Under the pieces are notes generated by a model. The model ran no database searches and was not told the DNA's origin. It saw nothing but the letters and a program-made list of their open reading frames with translations. From Chromatiales bacterium (GTDB lineage: Bacteria; Pseudomonadota; Gammaproteobacteria; Steroidobacterales; GCA-2729495), in contig JACKNI010000001.1 of assembly GCA_024234935.1 (NCBI GenBank), forward strand, positions 868,001 to 932,000: 64,000 bases of DNA. The letters are read 5' to 3'. The translations under genes were made by a program, and so were the position numbers. Below, piece after piece: positions 16,633 through 25,105 of this stretch. Positions within the stretch are counted from its first letter, which is position 1, and the number at the start of each line of letters is the position of its first letter.

Positions 16633-17946
16633 CGGATCTGCGCGGTTATTCGCACCCTGCAGGCGCCGGATCAGGGTACGCAGGAATACCTTGTTGAAGC
16701 GCAGCTGGCACTCGGTGGAAACCTGTTCGAGTATCGTCGAACTCACCGACAGCACCGTCACTGCATCCTGCGCGCGGAAGCTGGAAATGCTGCGGGCACC
16801 GGAGACATAGCCCGTCTCGCCAAAACAGTCACCACTGTTCAACATGCCGATTTCCCGGCCGTTGCTTTCAACGGAAACGCGGCCAGTCACGATTACATAG
16901 AAGCGATCATCGGCCGTACCCTCGCGGACAATCTCGTCCCCTGCCATGTATTCGCGCCATTCACTCGCGCGCAGCAGGTCATGAATCTCGGCCTGCGAGA
17001 AGTCGTGAAAAAATGACAGACGCCTGAGCGTATCGAAGTGCTCATGGCGATCGATGCCGTCCCACTGGGCCTTGAGCTGCTGATAGACGCGCGTCAGCCG
17101 GGCGCCGAACTCACCCCCGTTGGCGTAACGCCGGGCGGGATCCTTCTGCAGGGCGATCGCAACCACTTCCTCCAGCTCATCGGGCACACCGAGTCGCAGC
17201 GTATGGATGGGCGGCGGTGTCGCATAGACGATCTGGTTCAGCAGCTTGGACAGGCTGCTGCCGCGAAATGGCCGGAATCCGGTCAGCAGCTCGTACATCA
17301 CGGCACCGAGCGAATAGAGATCGGAGGCCGGCGTGATGTCGAAACCCTGCACCTGCTCTGGCGACATGTAACTGGGTGATCCGGCGATACCTTCGATGCG
17401 CGAGATATCCGCATCCAGCAGGATCGCGATGCCAAAATCGATGATGCGCACATCGTTGTCGTTGGTCAGCATGATGTTGCTGGGCTTGATGTCGCGATGA
17501 ATGACGCCGCGCTTGTGCGCGTAGTGCAGCGCCTTTGCGCACTTGAAGATGATTTTCACCACATCTTCGATGTGCAGCAGGTTGTCCGGACGGCAGTAGG
17601 CCTCAAGCGTGCGGGCCCGCTGCACGTGTTCCATCACGACGTAGTATTTTCCGTCTTCCTCACCGGCATCATAGATCGGCAGGATGTTGGGGTGCTGGAG
17701 CATGCCCACCATGTGCGCTTCGTTGAAGAACATCTTGCGGGCGATCCTGGCGCGCTGCGGGTCATCGTCGGTCGCAGTCGCATAGACCTTGATCGCGACA
17801 TCACGGCGAAAATAGGGATCGTGTGAAAGGTAGATGGTACCGGTCGTGCCTTTGCCGGCGACCTTGATGATCGGGTACTTGCCGATCTTGTCCGGAACCT
17901 CCGCCGAGGCGGCTGGCGCAACACTCGGACTCGGAAGTTGAACCAT
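16624..17946 (-). CDS. Ser/Thr protein kinase fused to a cyclic-nucleotide-binding domain
   Basis: About 440 residues. The N-terminal Hanks-type kinase has a glycine loop (GKGTTGTIYLS), lysine 53 (VAIKVYA), HRDIKPSN with catalytic Asp152, DFG at 170-172 and the SPSYMSPEQ activation-segment end, so it should be active. After a linker (about 300-315), the C-terminal part is a cNMP-binding domain with the phosphate-cassette-like CFGETGYVSGARSISSFRA, retaining the Glu and Arg that normally contact cyclic nucleotide. No transmembrane segment is seen, so it is probably cytosolic. The ATG at 17946 was chosen because the open frame upstream overlaps pgpA. It is the last gene of the rib-nusB-thiL-pgpA run. 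The layout resembles cGMP-dependent kinase, with domain order reversed. Confidence 0.88.
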   Translation of the reverse strand: MVQLPSPSVAPAASAEVPDKIGKYPIIKVAGKGTTGTIYLSHDPYFRRDVAIKVYATATDDDPQRARIARKMFFNEAHMVGMLQHPNILPIYDAGEEDGKYYVVMEHVQRARTLEAYCRPDNLLHIEDVVKIIFKCAKALHYAHKRGVIHRDIKPSNIMLTNDNDVRIIDFGIAILLDADISRIEGIAGSPSYMSPEQVQGFDITPASDLYSLGAVMYELLTGFRPFRGSSLSKLLNQIVYATPPPIHTLRLGVPDELEEVVAIALQKDPARRYANGGEFGARLTRVYQQLKAQWDGIDRHEHFDTLRRLSFFHDFSQAEIHDLLRASEWREYMAGDEIVREGTADDRFYVIVTGRVSVESNGREIGMLNSGDCFGETGYVSGARSISSFRAQDAVTVLSVSSTILEQVSTECQLRFNKVFLRTLIRRLQGANNRADPAA

Positions 17947-17965
17947 GCGGACAGGACCTGAAAAC

Positions 17966-18463
17966 TCATGCCAGCGGCAGAAACTGCACTCCCCCGACGA
18001 CCAATGCCGCATACCCGGCCGCCAGAACGTCATCGAGCATAATTCCCGTGCCGCCCTGCAATCTGTGATCAGCCTCCCGAATCGGCCAGGGCTTCCAGAT
18101 ATCCATGAGCCGGAACAGCACAAATGCCAGCGCATACCACGCCAGCGTGTGCGGTGTGACCACCAATACCAGCCACTGGCCCACAAATTCGTCGAAGACG
18201 ATGCCACCATGATCATGCACGCCGAGACGCCGCGCACTTGCGCCACAGATCACGCAACCGGCAACAAAGGCCAGCGCCAGCCCGGCCAGCTGCACCGGCA
18301 CTGGCAGCGGAGGCAACCACCAGTAGAGAAAGGCCGCGAGCAGCGAACCCCAGGTGCCGGGCGCAACCGGCAGCAGGCCGGTGCCGAAACCGAAGGCCAG
18401 CCATTGAACCGGATCGCGGAGGACCTCCTGCCAGCCAACCGGACCAGCACGGGAAGCGGCCAT
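17966..18463 (-). CDS. pgpA: Phosphatidylglycerophosphatase A
   Basis: A membrane phosphatase of about 165 residues that makes phosphatidylglycerol. It shows the family motifs GFGTGLLPVAPGTWGSL near the N-terminus and HDHGGIVFDEFVGQWL in the middle, with four hydrophobic segments. The ATG at 18463 overlaps the thiL stop in an ATGA arrangement, indicating translational coupling. The order nusB-thiL-pgpA is conserved in many gammaproteobacteria. Confidence 0.94.
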   Translation of the reverse strand: MAASRAGPVGWQEVLRDPVQWLAFGFGTGLLPVAPGTWGSLLAAFLYWWLPPLPVPVQLAGLALAFVAGCVICGASARRLGVHDHGGIVFDEFVGQWLVLVVTPHTLAWYALAFVLFRLMDIWKPWPIREADHRLQGGTGIMLDDVLAAGYAALVVGGVQFLPLA

Positions 18464-19422
18464 CAGAAGTGCCGGAAAGTGGAACCGGGCACGGTCAACG
18501 CCCGTCCCGCATGCTGCCAGCGGACGCCCGGCTCGCTCACCACGGTGCCGATCCGGGTCACAGGGACCGTCCACCCGGCTGCCATCCCCTGCAGCCGGGT
18601 GGTTGCCTGCGCGGGCACTGTAAAGCACAGTTCGTAGTCATCGCCGCCGGTGAGCGCATATTCGATGGCGCGCTCCGCAGCCGCAGCTCCGAGTTCAGCT
18701 GACAGCGGCAGGAGCCCGGCATCGAGTTCGGCACCTGTGCCGCTCGCGGTCATCAACTTGCCGATATCGTCATGCAGGCCGTCCGAGACGTCGAGCATGG
18801 CGGTGGCCAGCGCCGCGAGAGCAAGGCCCTCGCGGACCCGCGGCTCCGGATAGAGAAAGCGATGGAGCAGCGTCGCCCTGACCGTTTCGGGCACGCCCGC
18901 GGCAGCATCGAGCAGATGGCGGCCAGCTACCGCATCACCCGGACTGCCAGTCACCCAGATCCCGTCACCTGCGCGCGCTCCGGTGCGGGGCACAGCGGCC
19001 CCGGGGCGAACGCGGCCCTGTACGGTGACCGTTGCAGACAGCGGCCCGCGCACCGTGTCACCGCCAATCAGTGCGGTGCCAGAGCGATCGGCCAGTGCAA
19101 ACAACCCGGCGGCAAATTCTTCCAGCCAGGTCGGTTCGGCCGCCGGCAAGGACAAGGCCAGCGAACACCACAGCGGCTCGGCTGCCATGGCCGCGAGGTC
19201 ACTGAGGTTGACCGCAAGAGCGCGATGGCCGACGGCGCGAGCGGGAATACCGGCCGGGAAATGTGTGCCTTCGGTGATGGTGTCGGTCGCCACCACCAGA
19301 TCCCAGCCAGGCTCGAAGCGCAGCACGGCGGCATCGTCACCGATACCGAGTACGACATCCCTGCGTCCGGCGCTGTGGCCGGCGAAGTAAGTGCTGATCA
19401 GCGTCCGTTCATCCACCGGCAC
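18463..19422 (-). CDS. thiL: Thiamine-monophosphate kinase
   Basis: It phosphorylates thiamine monophosphate to thiamine diphosphate. The PurM-like fold is shown by VVLGIGDDAAVL, the metal-binding ATDTITEGTHF and NLSDLAAMAAEP, and the C-terminal TGGDDYELCFTVP. No ATG fits the N-terminus. I chose the GTG at 19422 (VPVDERTLIS), with GTG at 19416 as an alternative, since ATGs further upstream lie deep inside nusB. The product is about 319 residues, normal for ThiL. It follows nusB by 13 bp and overlaps pgpA. Confidence 0.92.
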   Translation of the reverse strand: MPVDERTLISTYFAGHSAGRRDVVLGIGDDAAVLRFEPGWDLVVATDTITEGTHFPAGIPARAVGHRALAVNLSDLAAMAAEPLWCSLALSLPAAEPTWLEEFAAGLFALADRSGTALIGGDTVRGPLSATVTVQGRVRPGAAVPRTGARAGDGIWVTGSPGDAVAGRHLLDAAAGVPETVRATLLHRFLYPEPRVREGLALAALATAMLDVSDGLHDDIGKLMTASGTGAELDAGLLPLSAELGAAAAERAIEYALTGGDDYELCFTVPAQATTRLQGMAAGWTVPVTRIGTVVSEPGVRWQHAGRALTVPGSTFRHF

Positions 19423-19435
19423 GTGACCTGTGCTG

Positions 19436-19852
19436 TCAGGCGGCCGGGCGCAGCGCCGGCGCAAGCTGGTCGAGGACGGCATTGATGTAGCGATGCCCGT
19501 CCTGGGCACCGAATTCATGCGCGAGTTTCACCGCCTCGTTGATCACGACCTTCACCGGCACCTCCCGGTGCAGTTTCAGTTCGGCCAGCCCCAGCCAGAG
19601 TATGCCCCGCTCGACCGGATCCAGCTGGGCCACGGGCCTGTCGGCCTGCGCGGTCAGCAAACGATCCAGAGCATCGGTATCACCGAGAATCTCGCCGAGC
19701 AGGAGGCGGAAGTAATCCACATCGACAAGCCTGAAATCGCGCTGCGCCGCGAACTGCGCGGCGATTTCCGCCACCGAATGCTCGCTCAGCTGATACTGAT
19801 AGAGCGCCTGCACCAGCAAACGACGCGAGCCATGCCGACCTGTCGCGGCCAT
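19436..19852 (-). CDS. nusB: Transcription antitermination factor NusB
   Basis: A 138-residue all-helical RNA-binding protein that joins NusE in rRNA antitermination. The sequence has the N-terminal RRLLVQALYQYQLS helix and the C-terminal INEAVKLAHEFGAQDGHRYINAVLD signature. It lies 9 bp downstream of ribH in the riboflavin operon, its usual gammaproteobacterial position. Confidence 0.95.
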   Translation of the reverse strand: MAATGRHGSRRLLVQALYQYQLSEHSVAEIAAQFAAQRDFRLVDVDYFRLLLGEILGDTDALDRLLTAQADRPVAQLDPVERGILWLGLAELKLHREVPVKVVINEAVKLAHEFGAQDGHRYINAVLDQLAPALRPAA

Positions 19853-19861
19853 GCGGCGGGC

Positions 19862-20329
19862 TCAGCCTTCCAGCTGCCGCAGGAGACTGGCCATCTCCAG
19901 CGCAGCCAGCACCGCATCCGTGCCCTTGTTGCCACCCTTGCCGCCGGCGCGATCCATGGCCTGATCCACCGTATCGCAGGTCAGCACGCCGAATCCCACC
20001 GGCATCTCGAACTCCAGACTGACGCGGTTGAGCCCGGCGGCGCATTCGGTGCACACGAAACCGAAGTGCGGCGTCTGCCCGCGGATCACTGCACCGAGCG
20101 CGACGATGGCGTCACAGCGCCGCAGCCGCGCAAGTCGATGCGCAGCGAGCGGCAGCTCGAAGGCACCGGGCACCCGGACCAGCTGTATATCGGTCTCGAC
20201 AGCGCCGTGCCGCTTGAGCGTGTCCACCGCGCCATCGACCAGATTCCGGACAATCAGGTCGTTGAAGCGTGCGGCAATGATCACGAAACGCATGTCCCGC
20301 GCCACCAGTTGTCCTTCCATGATGCGCAT
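19862..20329 (-). CDS. ribH: 6,7-dimethyl-8-ribityllumazine synthase
   Basis: It condenses the pyrimidine intermediate with 3,4-dihydroxy-2-butanone 4-phosphate, the penultimate riboflavin step. Motifs include AARFNDLIVRNLVDGA, VPGAFELPLAA, IVALGAVIRGQTPHF with the catalytic His, and AGGKGGNKGTDA. The ATG at 20329 (MRIMEGQ) aligns with the E. coli start; ATG at 20320 is the alternative. It lies 4 bp after ribBX. Confidence 0.95.
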   Translation of the reverse strand: MRIMEGQLVARDMRFVIIAARFNDLIVRNLVDGAVDTLKRHGAVETDIQLVRVPGAFELPLAAHRLARLRRCDAIVALGAVIRGQTPHFGFVCTECAAGLNRVSLEFEMPVGFGVLTCDTVDQAMDRAGGKGGNKGTDAVLAALEMASLLRQLEG

Positions 20330-20333
20330 ACCT

Positions 20334-21476
20334 TCAGCCTGCCTTTGGCCGGTCAGCCGTATCGACATACTCCACGACCTCGAGACCGAATCCCGACAGG
20401 CCATGCATCTGTTTCGGCGCGCTCAGCACGCGCATCCGCTGCACACCCAGGTCGCGCAGGATCTGTGCGCCGATGCCGTAGCTGCGCAGCACGGCGCCGC
20501 CGGCCGGCGCAGGCCGCTCCGCACCCTCGGGTCGGCTCAGGGACTTCACCGCTGCCATCAGTTCGCGCGGCGACTCGCCGTAGCGCAGAAGGACGACGAC
20601 ACCGTGACCGGTGGATGCGATCTGATGCATCGCCTCGCGGAGCGGCCAGCCGAGCTCCGCGCTCTGCACGCCGACCACATCGCCCAGCGTGTCCTGCACA
20701 TGAACGCGAACCAGCGGCGGCTCCGGCCGGCTGAGGTCACCGCGGATCAGCACGAGATGCACATTGCGCGTGACATGGTCTTCATAGCAGACCAGCCGGA
20801 AGTCGCCGAACTCGGTCTGGATCTGCTGATCGGCGATACGCTCGACCGATTCCTCATGTCGCAGCCGGTACCTGATCAGGTCAGCGATGGTGCCGATGCG
20901 CAGCCCATGCTCTTTGGCGAAAGCCTCAAGCTGCGGCCGGCGCGCCATCGTGCCGTCTTCATTGAGGATCTCGACGATGACGGCCGCAGCTTCCAGCCCG
21001 GCAAGCCGGGCCAGGTCGCAGCCTGCCTCGGTATGTCCGGCGCGCGTGAGTACACCACCGGGCTGGGCCATCAGCGGAAACACATGTCCGGGCTGACGCA
21101 GGTCTTCGGGCGTCGCATCCGGTCCCACCGCAACCCGCACCGTCCGCGCACGATCGTGTGCGGAGATACCGGTGGTGACACCTTCAACCGCCTCGATCGA
21201 AATGGTGAAATTGGTGCCGTGCGCGCGATCGGTGTCACCGACCATCAGCGGCAGACGCAACTGCTGGCAGCGCGCCCGCGTCAGGGTCAGACAGATCAGG
21301 CCACGACCATAGCGGGCCATGAAGTTGATGTCCTCGGCGCGCACCTTGGCGGCGGCCATGAGGATGTCGCCCTCGTTTTCGCGGTCTTCATCGTCGACGA
21401 TTATCACCATCCGCCCCTGGCGGATATCGTCGATGATGGCCGAAATCGGACTGAAGCCGCTTTCCGGCCGTTCCAT
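20334..21476 (-). CDS. ribB: 3,4-dihydroxy-2-butanone-4-phosphate synthase with inactive GTP-cyclohydrolase-II-like domain (RibBX)
   Basis: The N-terminal half (about 1-205) is an intact RibB enzyme: DDEDRENEGD, the HTEA motif and the terminal DGTMARRPQL pattern are present. The C-terminal half has the fold signature of GTP cyclohydrolase II (FGDFRLVCYEDH, then VRVHVQDTLGDVVG). However, the three zinc-binding cysteines normally in the ECLTGD..RCDCG stretch are absent (VQSAELGW here), and the RQEGRGIGL nucleotide motif is replaced by RYGESPREL. Only the RibB step is expected to work, so a separate RibA must lie elsewhere. Two starts are possible: ATG 21476 with a GAGG site, or ATG 21509 overlapping the ribE stop. 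Confidence 0.9.
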   Translation of the reverse strand: MERPESGFSPISAIIDDIRQGRMVIIVDDEDRENEGDILMAAAKVRAEDINFMARYGRGLICLTLTRARCQQLRLPLMVGDTDRAHGTNFTISIEAVEGVTTGISAHDRARTVRVAVGPDATPEDLRQPGHVFPLMAQPGGVLTRAGHTEAGCDLARLAGLEAAAVIVEILNEDGTMARRPQLEAFAKEHGLRIGTIADLIRYRLRHEESVERIADQQIQTEFGDFRLVCYEDHVTRNVHLVLIRGDLSRPEPPLVRVHVQDTLGDVVGVQSAELGWPLREAMHQIASTGHGVVVLLRYGESPRELMAAVKSLSRPEGAERPAPAGGAVLRSYGIGAQILRDLGVQRMRVLSAPKQMHGLSGFGLEVVEYVDTADRPKAG

Positions 21477-21505
21477 TGTCCCTCGCCTCGTGTCCTGTAT
21501 CGGAT

Positions 21506-22099
21506 TCATGTCGTTCCCAGCAGCCTTTCAACGTAACGCGCCACCAGGTCAACCTCGACGTTGACCCGCGTGCCGACCACATAGTGCTGCATGATAGTTT
21601 GTCCGAGCGTATGGGGCACGAGCGTTACCAGTACGCGGTCGTCCGCAACATCGTTTACGGTCAGGCTGACACCATCGATACAGATCGAACCCTTGCGGGC
21701 TGCATAGCGGCGCAGCGCCTCGGGGAGTGCGAAGCGGACAATCGCCGTGCCGCCTTCCCGATTCAGCGCCACAACCTCGGCGATGCCGTCCACATGGCCG
21801 GTGACCAGATGCCCGCCCAGCGGGTCGTTCAGCGTCATCGCCGGTTCCAGGTTGACGGGGCTGCCCACCGCCAGGCTGCCGAGCGTCGTGACCCGCAAGG
21901 TCTCGGCAGAGATATCGGCGCCGAAGCGGTCTGCATCCAGCGTGACGACGGTGAGACATGCGCCGTTCACCGCGATGCTGTCACCGGGATTGAAATGACG
22001 ACCGGCCAGCGCCCCGAGCTCAAACTCACAGCGGCGGCCCGATGGTGTTGCTGTCGTTGTCACGACCCGGCCCAGCGCCTGCACGATTCCGGTAAACAT
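21506..22099 (-). CDS. ribE: Riboflavin synthase, alpha chain
   Basis: It dismutates two lumazine molecules to riboflavin. The 197-residue product has two similar beta-barrel halves: MFTGIVQALGRV with NGACLTV, then GHVDGIAEV with IDGVSLTVNDV. Its ATG overlaps the ribD stop (TGATG), and its stop overlaps an alternative ribB start (ATGA), so translation of the rib genes is tightly coupled. Confidence 0.95.
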   Translation of the reverse strand: MFTGIVQALGRVVTTTATPSGRRCEFELGALAGRHFNPGDSIAVNGACLTVVTLDADRFGADISAETLRVTTLGSLAVGSPVNLEPAMTLNDPLGGHLVTGHVDGIAEVVALNREGGTAIVRFALPEALRRYAARKGSICIDGVSLTVNDVADDRVLVTLVPHTLGQTIMQHYVVGTRVNVEVDLVARYVERLLGTT

Positions 22100-23244
22100 C
22101 AGTCTGTCCTTTCTCCTGCCGTTGCCGGCCTGTAGGTCAGGCGCAGATCCGCGCCCACGCGCCGCACTTCCAGCAACTCGAAGGCCGGCCGCTTGTCCAT
22201 TGCCGGCAGCGGCGGCAACTCGAACATGCCGCGCGCCGTCGAACCCAGCACGTGTGCAGCCTGATAGACGATCAGCTCATCGACCAGGCGTGCTGCCAGA
22301 AGCGCGCCGTTGAGCGCCGGCCCCGCCTCAACGAGCAGTTCATTGACCTGCAGCTCTGCGAGCCGCTGCAGCACTGCTGGCAGGCTCACGCGCCCGTCAG
22401 TACATGCGATTGTTTCCACGCGCGCGCCGCACGCTTCAAGCGCAGCTTTTTGTTTCGCAGCTCCCGCGCCGAACACAAGCACCTCGCCGGGCACGGACAG
22501 CAGGAGCGCATCTGGCGGTGTCCTGAACCCGGAATCCAGAATCACGCGCAGCGGCTGCCGGCTGGTCCCCTCGGCCAGCCCCTCATCCGCGACTCCACGC
22601 ACATTGAGCCGAGGATCATCGGCCAGCACCGTACCGATCCCGGTCAGCACCGCCGAACTCTGCGCACGCAGGCGCTGCACATCCAGCCGGGCTGGCTCAC
22701 CGCTGATCCACTGGCTGCGGCCGTCGGCGAGCGCTGTACGACCGTCGAGACTGACGGCGATCTTGCAGCGTACCAGTGGCCGACCATGGCGCATGCGCAT
22801 GAAGAAGCCCGCGTTCAGCCGCTCCGCCTCCGCAGCCAGCAGGCCACTGCTGACCTCGATGCCGGCCGCAAGCAGGGCTTGGCCGCCGCCGCCATTCACC
22901 TGCGGGTTGGGATCCTGTGCGGCATACACCACGCGCCGGATACCCGCCTTCCGCAGTGCTTCGCTACAGGGCGGTGTACGTCCCTGATGACAGCAGGGCT
23001 CGAGCGTCACATAGGCTGTTGCGTCGCGCGCCTTGTCGCCGGCTGCCTGCAGTGCATAAACCTCGGCATGCGGCCCGCCGGCCTCGCGGTGCCAGCCTTC
23101 ACCGACAACTGTTTCACCCCTCGCAATCACGCAGCCCACGCGTGGATTCGGCGGCGTGCTGTTGAGTCCACGCGCCGCAAGCTGCATTGCGCGAGCCATG
23201 TGACGGTGATCGGCAGCGCTCCATACCGGCACAACGGCGCTCAC
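22099..23244 (-). CDS. ribD: Bifunctional deaminase/reductase RibD
   Basis: It carries out the second and third riboflavin steps: deamination of the pyrimidine, then NADPH-dependent reduction of the ribose. The N-terminal deaminase zinc site is seen as GGPHAEVYAL and TLEPCCHQGRTPPC. The reductase begins near KIAVSLDGRTALADGRSQWIS and includes TGIGTVLADDPRLNVR. The start is a GTG at 23244 that overlaps the nrdR stop (GTGA). The length of 381 residues is typical. No FMN riboswitch is visible upstream, as expected for an operon led by glyA and nrdR. Confidence 0.95.
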   Translation of the reverse strand: MSAVVPVWSAADHRHMARAMQLAARGLNSTPPNPRVGCVIARGETVVGEGWHREAGGPHAEVYALQAAGDKARDATAYVTLEPCCHQGRTPPCSEALRKAGIRRVVYAAQDPNPQVNGGGGQALLAAGIEVSSGLLAAEAERLNAGFFMRMRHGRPLVRCKIAVSLDGRTALADGRSQWISGEPARLDVQRLRAQSSAVLTGIGTVLADDPRLNVRGVADEGLAEGTSRQPLRVILDSGFRTPPDALLLSVPGEVLVFGAGAAKQKAALEACGARVETIACTDGRVSLPAVLQRLAELQVNELLVEAGPALNGALLAARLVDELIVYQAAHVLGSTARGMFELPPLPAMDKRPAFELLEVRRVGADLRLTYRPATAGERTD

Positions 23245-23747
23245 GACGCCTCATCCGGCAGCAGTGGCAGCTGATCCCGCCGCCGTTCCTTGTCACCCAG
23301 CTCGCGCATGCGGCGGATCTCTTCCTGGAATGACTCCACATCCTGAAAGCTGCGATAGACAGAGGCATAGCGCACATAGGCCACCTCATCCAGCGCGCGC
23401 AGCTCTTCCATCACCAGCTCACCGATGCGCCGCGAGGCGATCTCGCGTTCGCCCATGGTCTGCAGGCGGTGCGTGACCCGGGCCAGCGCCGCCTCCACCG
23501 CTTCGCTGTCGACCGGACGTTTTTCCAGCGCACGCACCATGCCGCTGCGAAGCTTGCCGTCGTCGAAAGGCTCACGCGTGTCGTCGCGCTTGATCACGCG
23601 CGGCAAGACGAGCTCGGCCGTCTCGAAAGTCGTGAAGCGCTCGGCGCAGGCCAGGCACTCGCGACGGCGACGCACCTGCAGGCCCTCGCCAGCCAGCCGC
23701 GAATCGATGACCTTGGTTTCAGGATGGTTGCAGAACGGGCAATGCAA
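23241..23747 (-). CDS. nrdR: Transcriptional repressor NrdR
   Basis: An ATP/dATP-sensing repressor of ribonucleotide reductase genes. The 168-residue product has the zinc ribbon MHCPFCNHPETKVIDSR with RRRRECLACAERFTTFE, followed by the ATP-cone domain (VIKRDDTREPFDDGKLRSGM). It lies 21 bp downstream of glyA and overlaps ribD by 4 bp; glyA-nrdR-rib is a common gammaproteobacterial order. Confidence 0.96.
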   Translation of the reverse strand: MHCPFCNHPETKVIDSRLAGEGLQVRRRRECLACAERFTTFETAELVLPRVIKRDDTREPFDDGKLRSGMVRALEKRPVDSEAVEAALARVTHRLQTMGEREIASRRIGELVMEELRALDEVAYVRYASVYRSFQDVESFQEEIRRMRELGDKERRRDQLPLLPDEAS

Positions 23748-23768
23748 AACCGGTCTGCCTCCTTCAGC

Positions 23769-25022
23769 TTACTGATATACGGGAAAGCGCGCGCACAGCT
23801 CGATGACCTTGCCGCGGATCGCCGCCGAACGTGCCTCGTCCTGGATGTTATCGAGAATATCGGCGATCCAGCCGCTGAGCTCTTCAATCTCGGCGGCGCG
23901 AAAGCCGCGCGTGGTCACGGCCGGCGTGCCCATGCGCACGCCGCTGGTCACGAAGGGTGAACGCGGATCATTCGGCACCGCGTTCTTGTTGACCGTGATG
24001 TTGGCCCGGTCGAGTGCGGCATCGGCATCCTTGCCGGTGATGTCCTTGTCGATCAGGTCGAGCAGGAACATGTGATTCTCGGTGCCACCGGAGACGATCC
24101 TGTAGCCGCGCTCCGTCAGGCAGCGCGCCATCAGCTGCGCATTGCTCTTGACCTCGCGCTGATAGGTCCTGAACTCGGGCTGCAACGCCTCGAGAAAGGC
24201 CACGGCCTTGGCCGCGATCACGTGCATCAGCGGGCCACCCTGGGTGCCGGGAAATACCAGGGAGTTGAGCTTCTTCGCGATTTCCTCGTTCTGCCGCGCC
24301 AGGATCAGGCCGCCGCGCGGACCGCGCAGGGTCTTGTGTGTGGTGGTGGTCGTCACATCGGCGATCGACACGGGATTCGGGTACTCCCCCGCCGCGACCA
24401 GCCCGGCGACATGCGCCATATCGACGAAAAGATACGCGCCGACGCTGTCGGCAATGGTGCGGAATTTCTGCCAGTCGATGACCCGTGAATAAGCGGAAAA
24501 ACCGGCAATGATCATGCGCGGCTTGTGTTCACGCGCAAGACTTTCCAGCTGTCCGTAGTCGATGAGCCCCGTGGCCGCATCCACACCATAGGAAACGATG
24601 TTGAACAGCCGCCCGGAGAAGTTCACCGGCGAACCGTGCGTCAGGTGGCCGCCATGCGCGAGGCTCATGCCGAGCACCGTGTCGCCCGGCTGGAGCAGGG
24701 CCAGGTAAACTGCAGCATTGGCCTGCGATCCGGAATGCGGCTGGACGTTGGCATAGGCGGCGCCAAACAGCTGCTTCGCGCGCTCGATGGCCAGGTTTTC
24801 GGCGATGTCGACATACTCGCATCCGCCATAGTAACGCTTGCCCGGATAACCCTCGGCGTACTTGTTGGTCAGCACCGAACCCTGCGCCTCGAGCACGCGC
24901 GGGCTGGCATAGTTTTCCGAAGCAATCAGTTCAACATGGTCTTCCTGCCGGCCACGCTCGCTGTCGATGGCGCGGGCAAGCTCAGGATCAAACCCGGCAA
25001 TCGTGCAATCCCGCCTGAACAT
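23769..25022 (-). CDS. glyA: Serine hydroxymethyltransferase
   Basis: A PLP enzyme that converts serine and tetrahydrofolate to glycine and methylene-tetrahydrofolate. The PLP lysine lies in TTTTHKTLRGPRGG. The N-terminal VELIASENYASP and the tetrahydrofolate-region YAEGYPGKRYYGGCE are intact. The 417-residue length is standard. It is the first gene of the minus-strand operon leading through nrdR to the kinase. The upstream gap to the HDAC-like gene is 83 bp, so readthrough is possible. Confidence 0.97.
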   Translation of the reverse strand: MFRRDCTIAGFDPELARAIDSERGRQEDHVELIASENYASPRVLEAQGSVLTNKYAEGYPGKRYYGGCEYVDIAENLAIERAKQLFGAAYANVQPHSGSQANAAVYLALLQPGDTVLGMSLAHGGHLTHGSPVNFSGRLFNIVSYGVDAATGLIDYGQLESLAREHKPRMIIAGFSAYSRVIDWQKFRTIADSVGAYLFVDMAHVAGLVAAGEYPNPVSIADVTTTTTHKTLRGPRGGLILARQNEEIAKKLNSLVFPGTQGGPLMHVIAAKAVAFLEALQPEFRTYQREVKSNAQLMARCLTERGYRIVSGGTENHMFLLDLIDKDITGKDADAALDRANITVNKNAVPNDPRSPFVTSGVRMGTPAVTTRGFRAAEIEELSGWIADILDNIQDEARSAAIRGKVIELCARFPVYQ

Positions 25023-25105
25023 TCTGGGTGGCCTCCACTGGAAAAGCGGGTCATTCTACCCGAGGCCTCCGGTCTGGCGGTCATCGGCGACGGAAACAAT
25101 CCCGC

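Noticed and set aside
23245..25105. FMN riboswitch for the riboflavin genes
   Set aside because: ribD overlaps nrdR and nrdR follows glyA closely, leaving no leader; the conserved FMN-element sequence was not seen upstream of glyA either.
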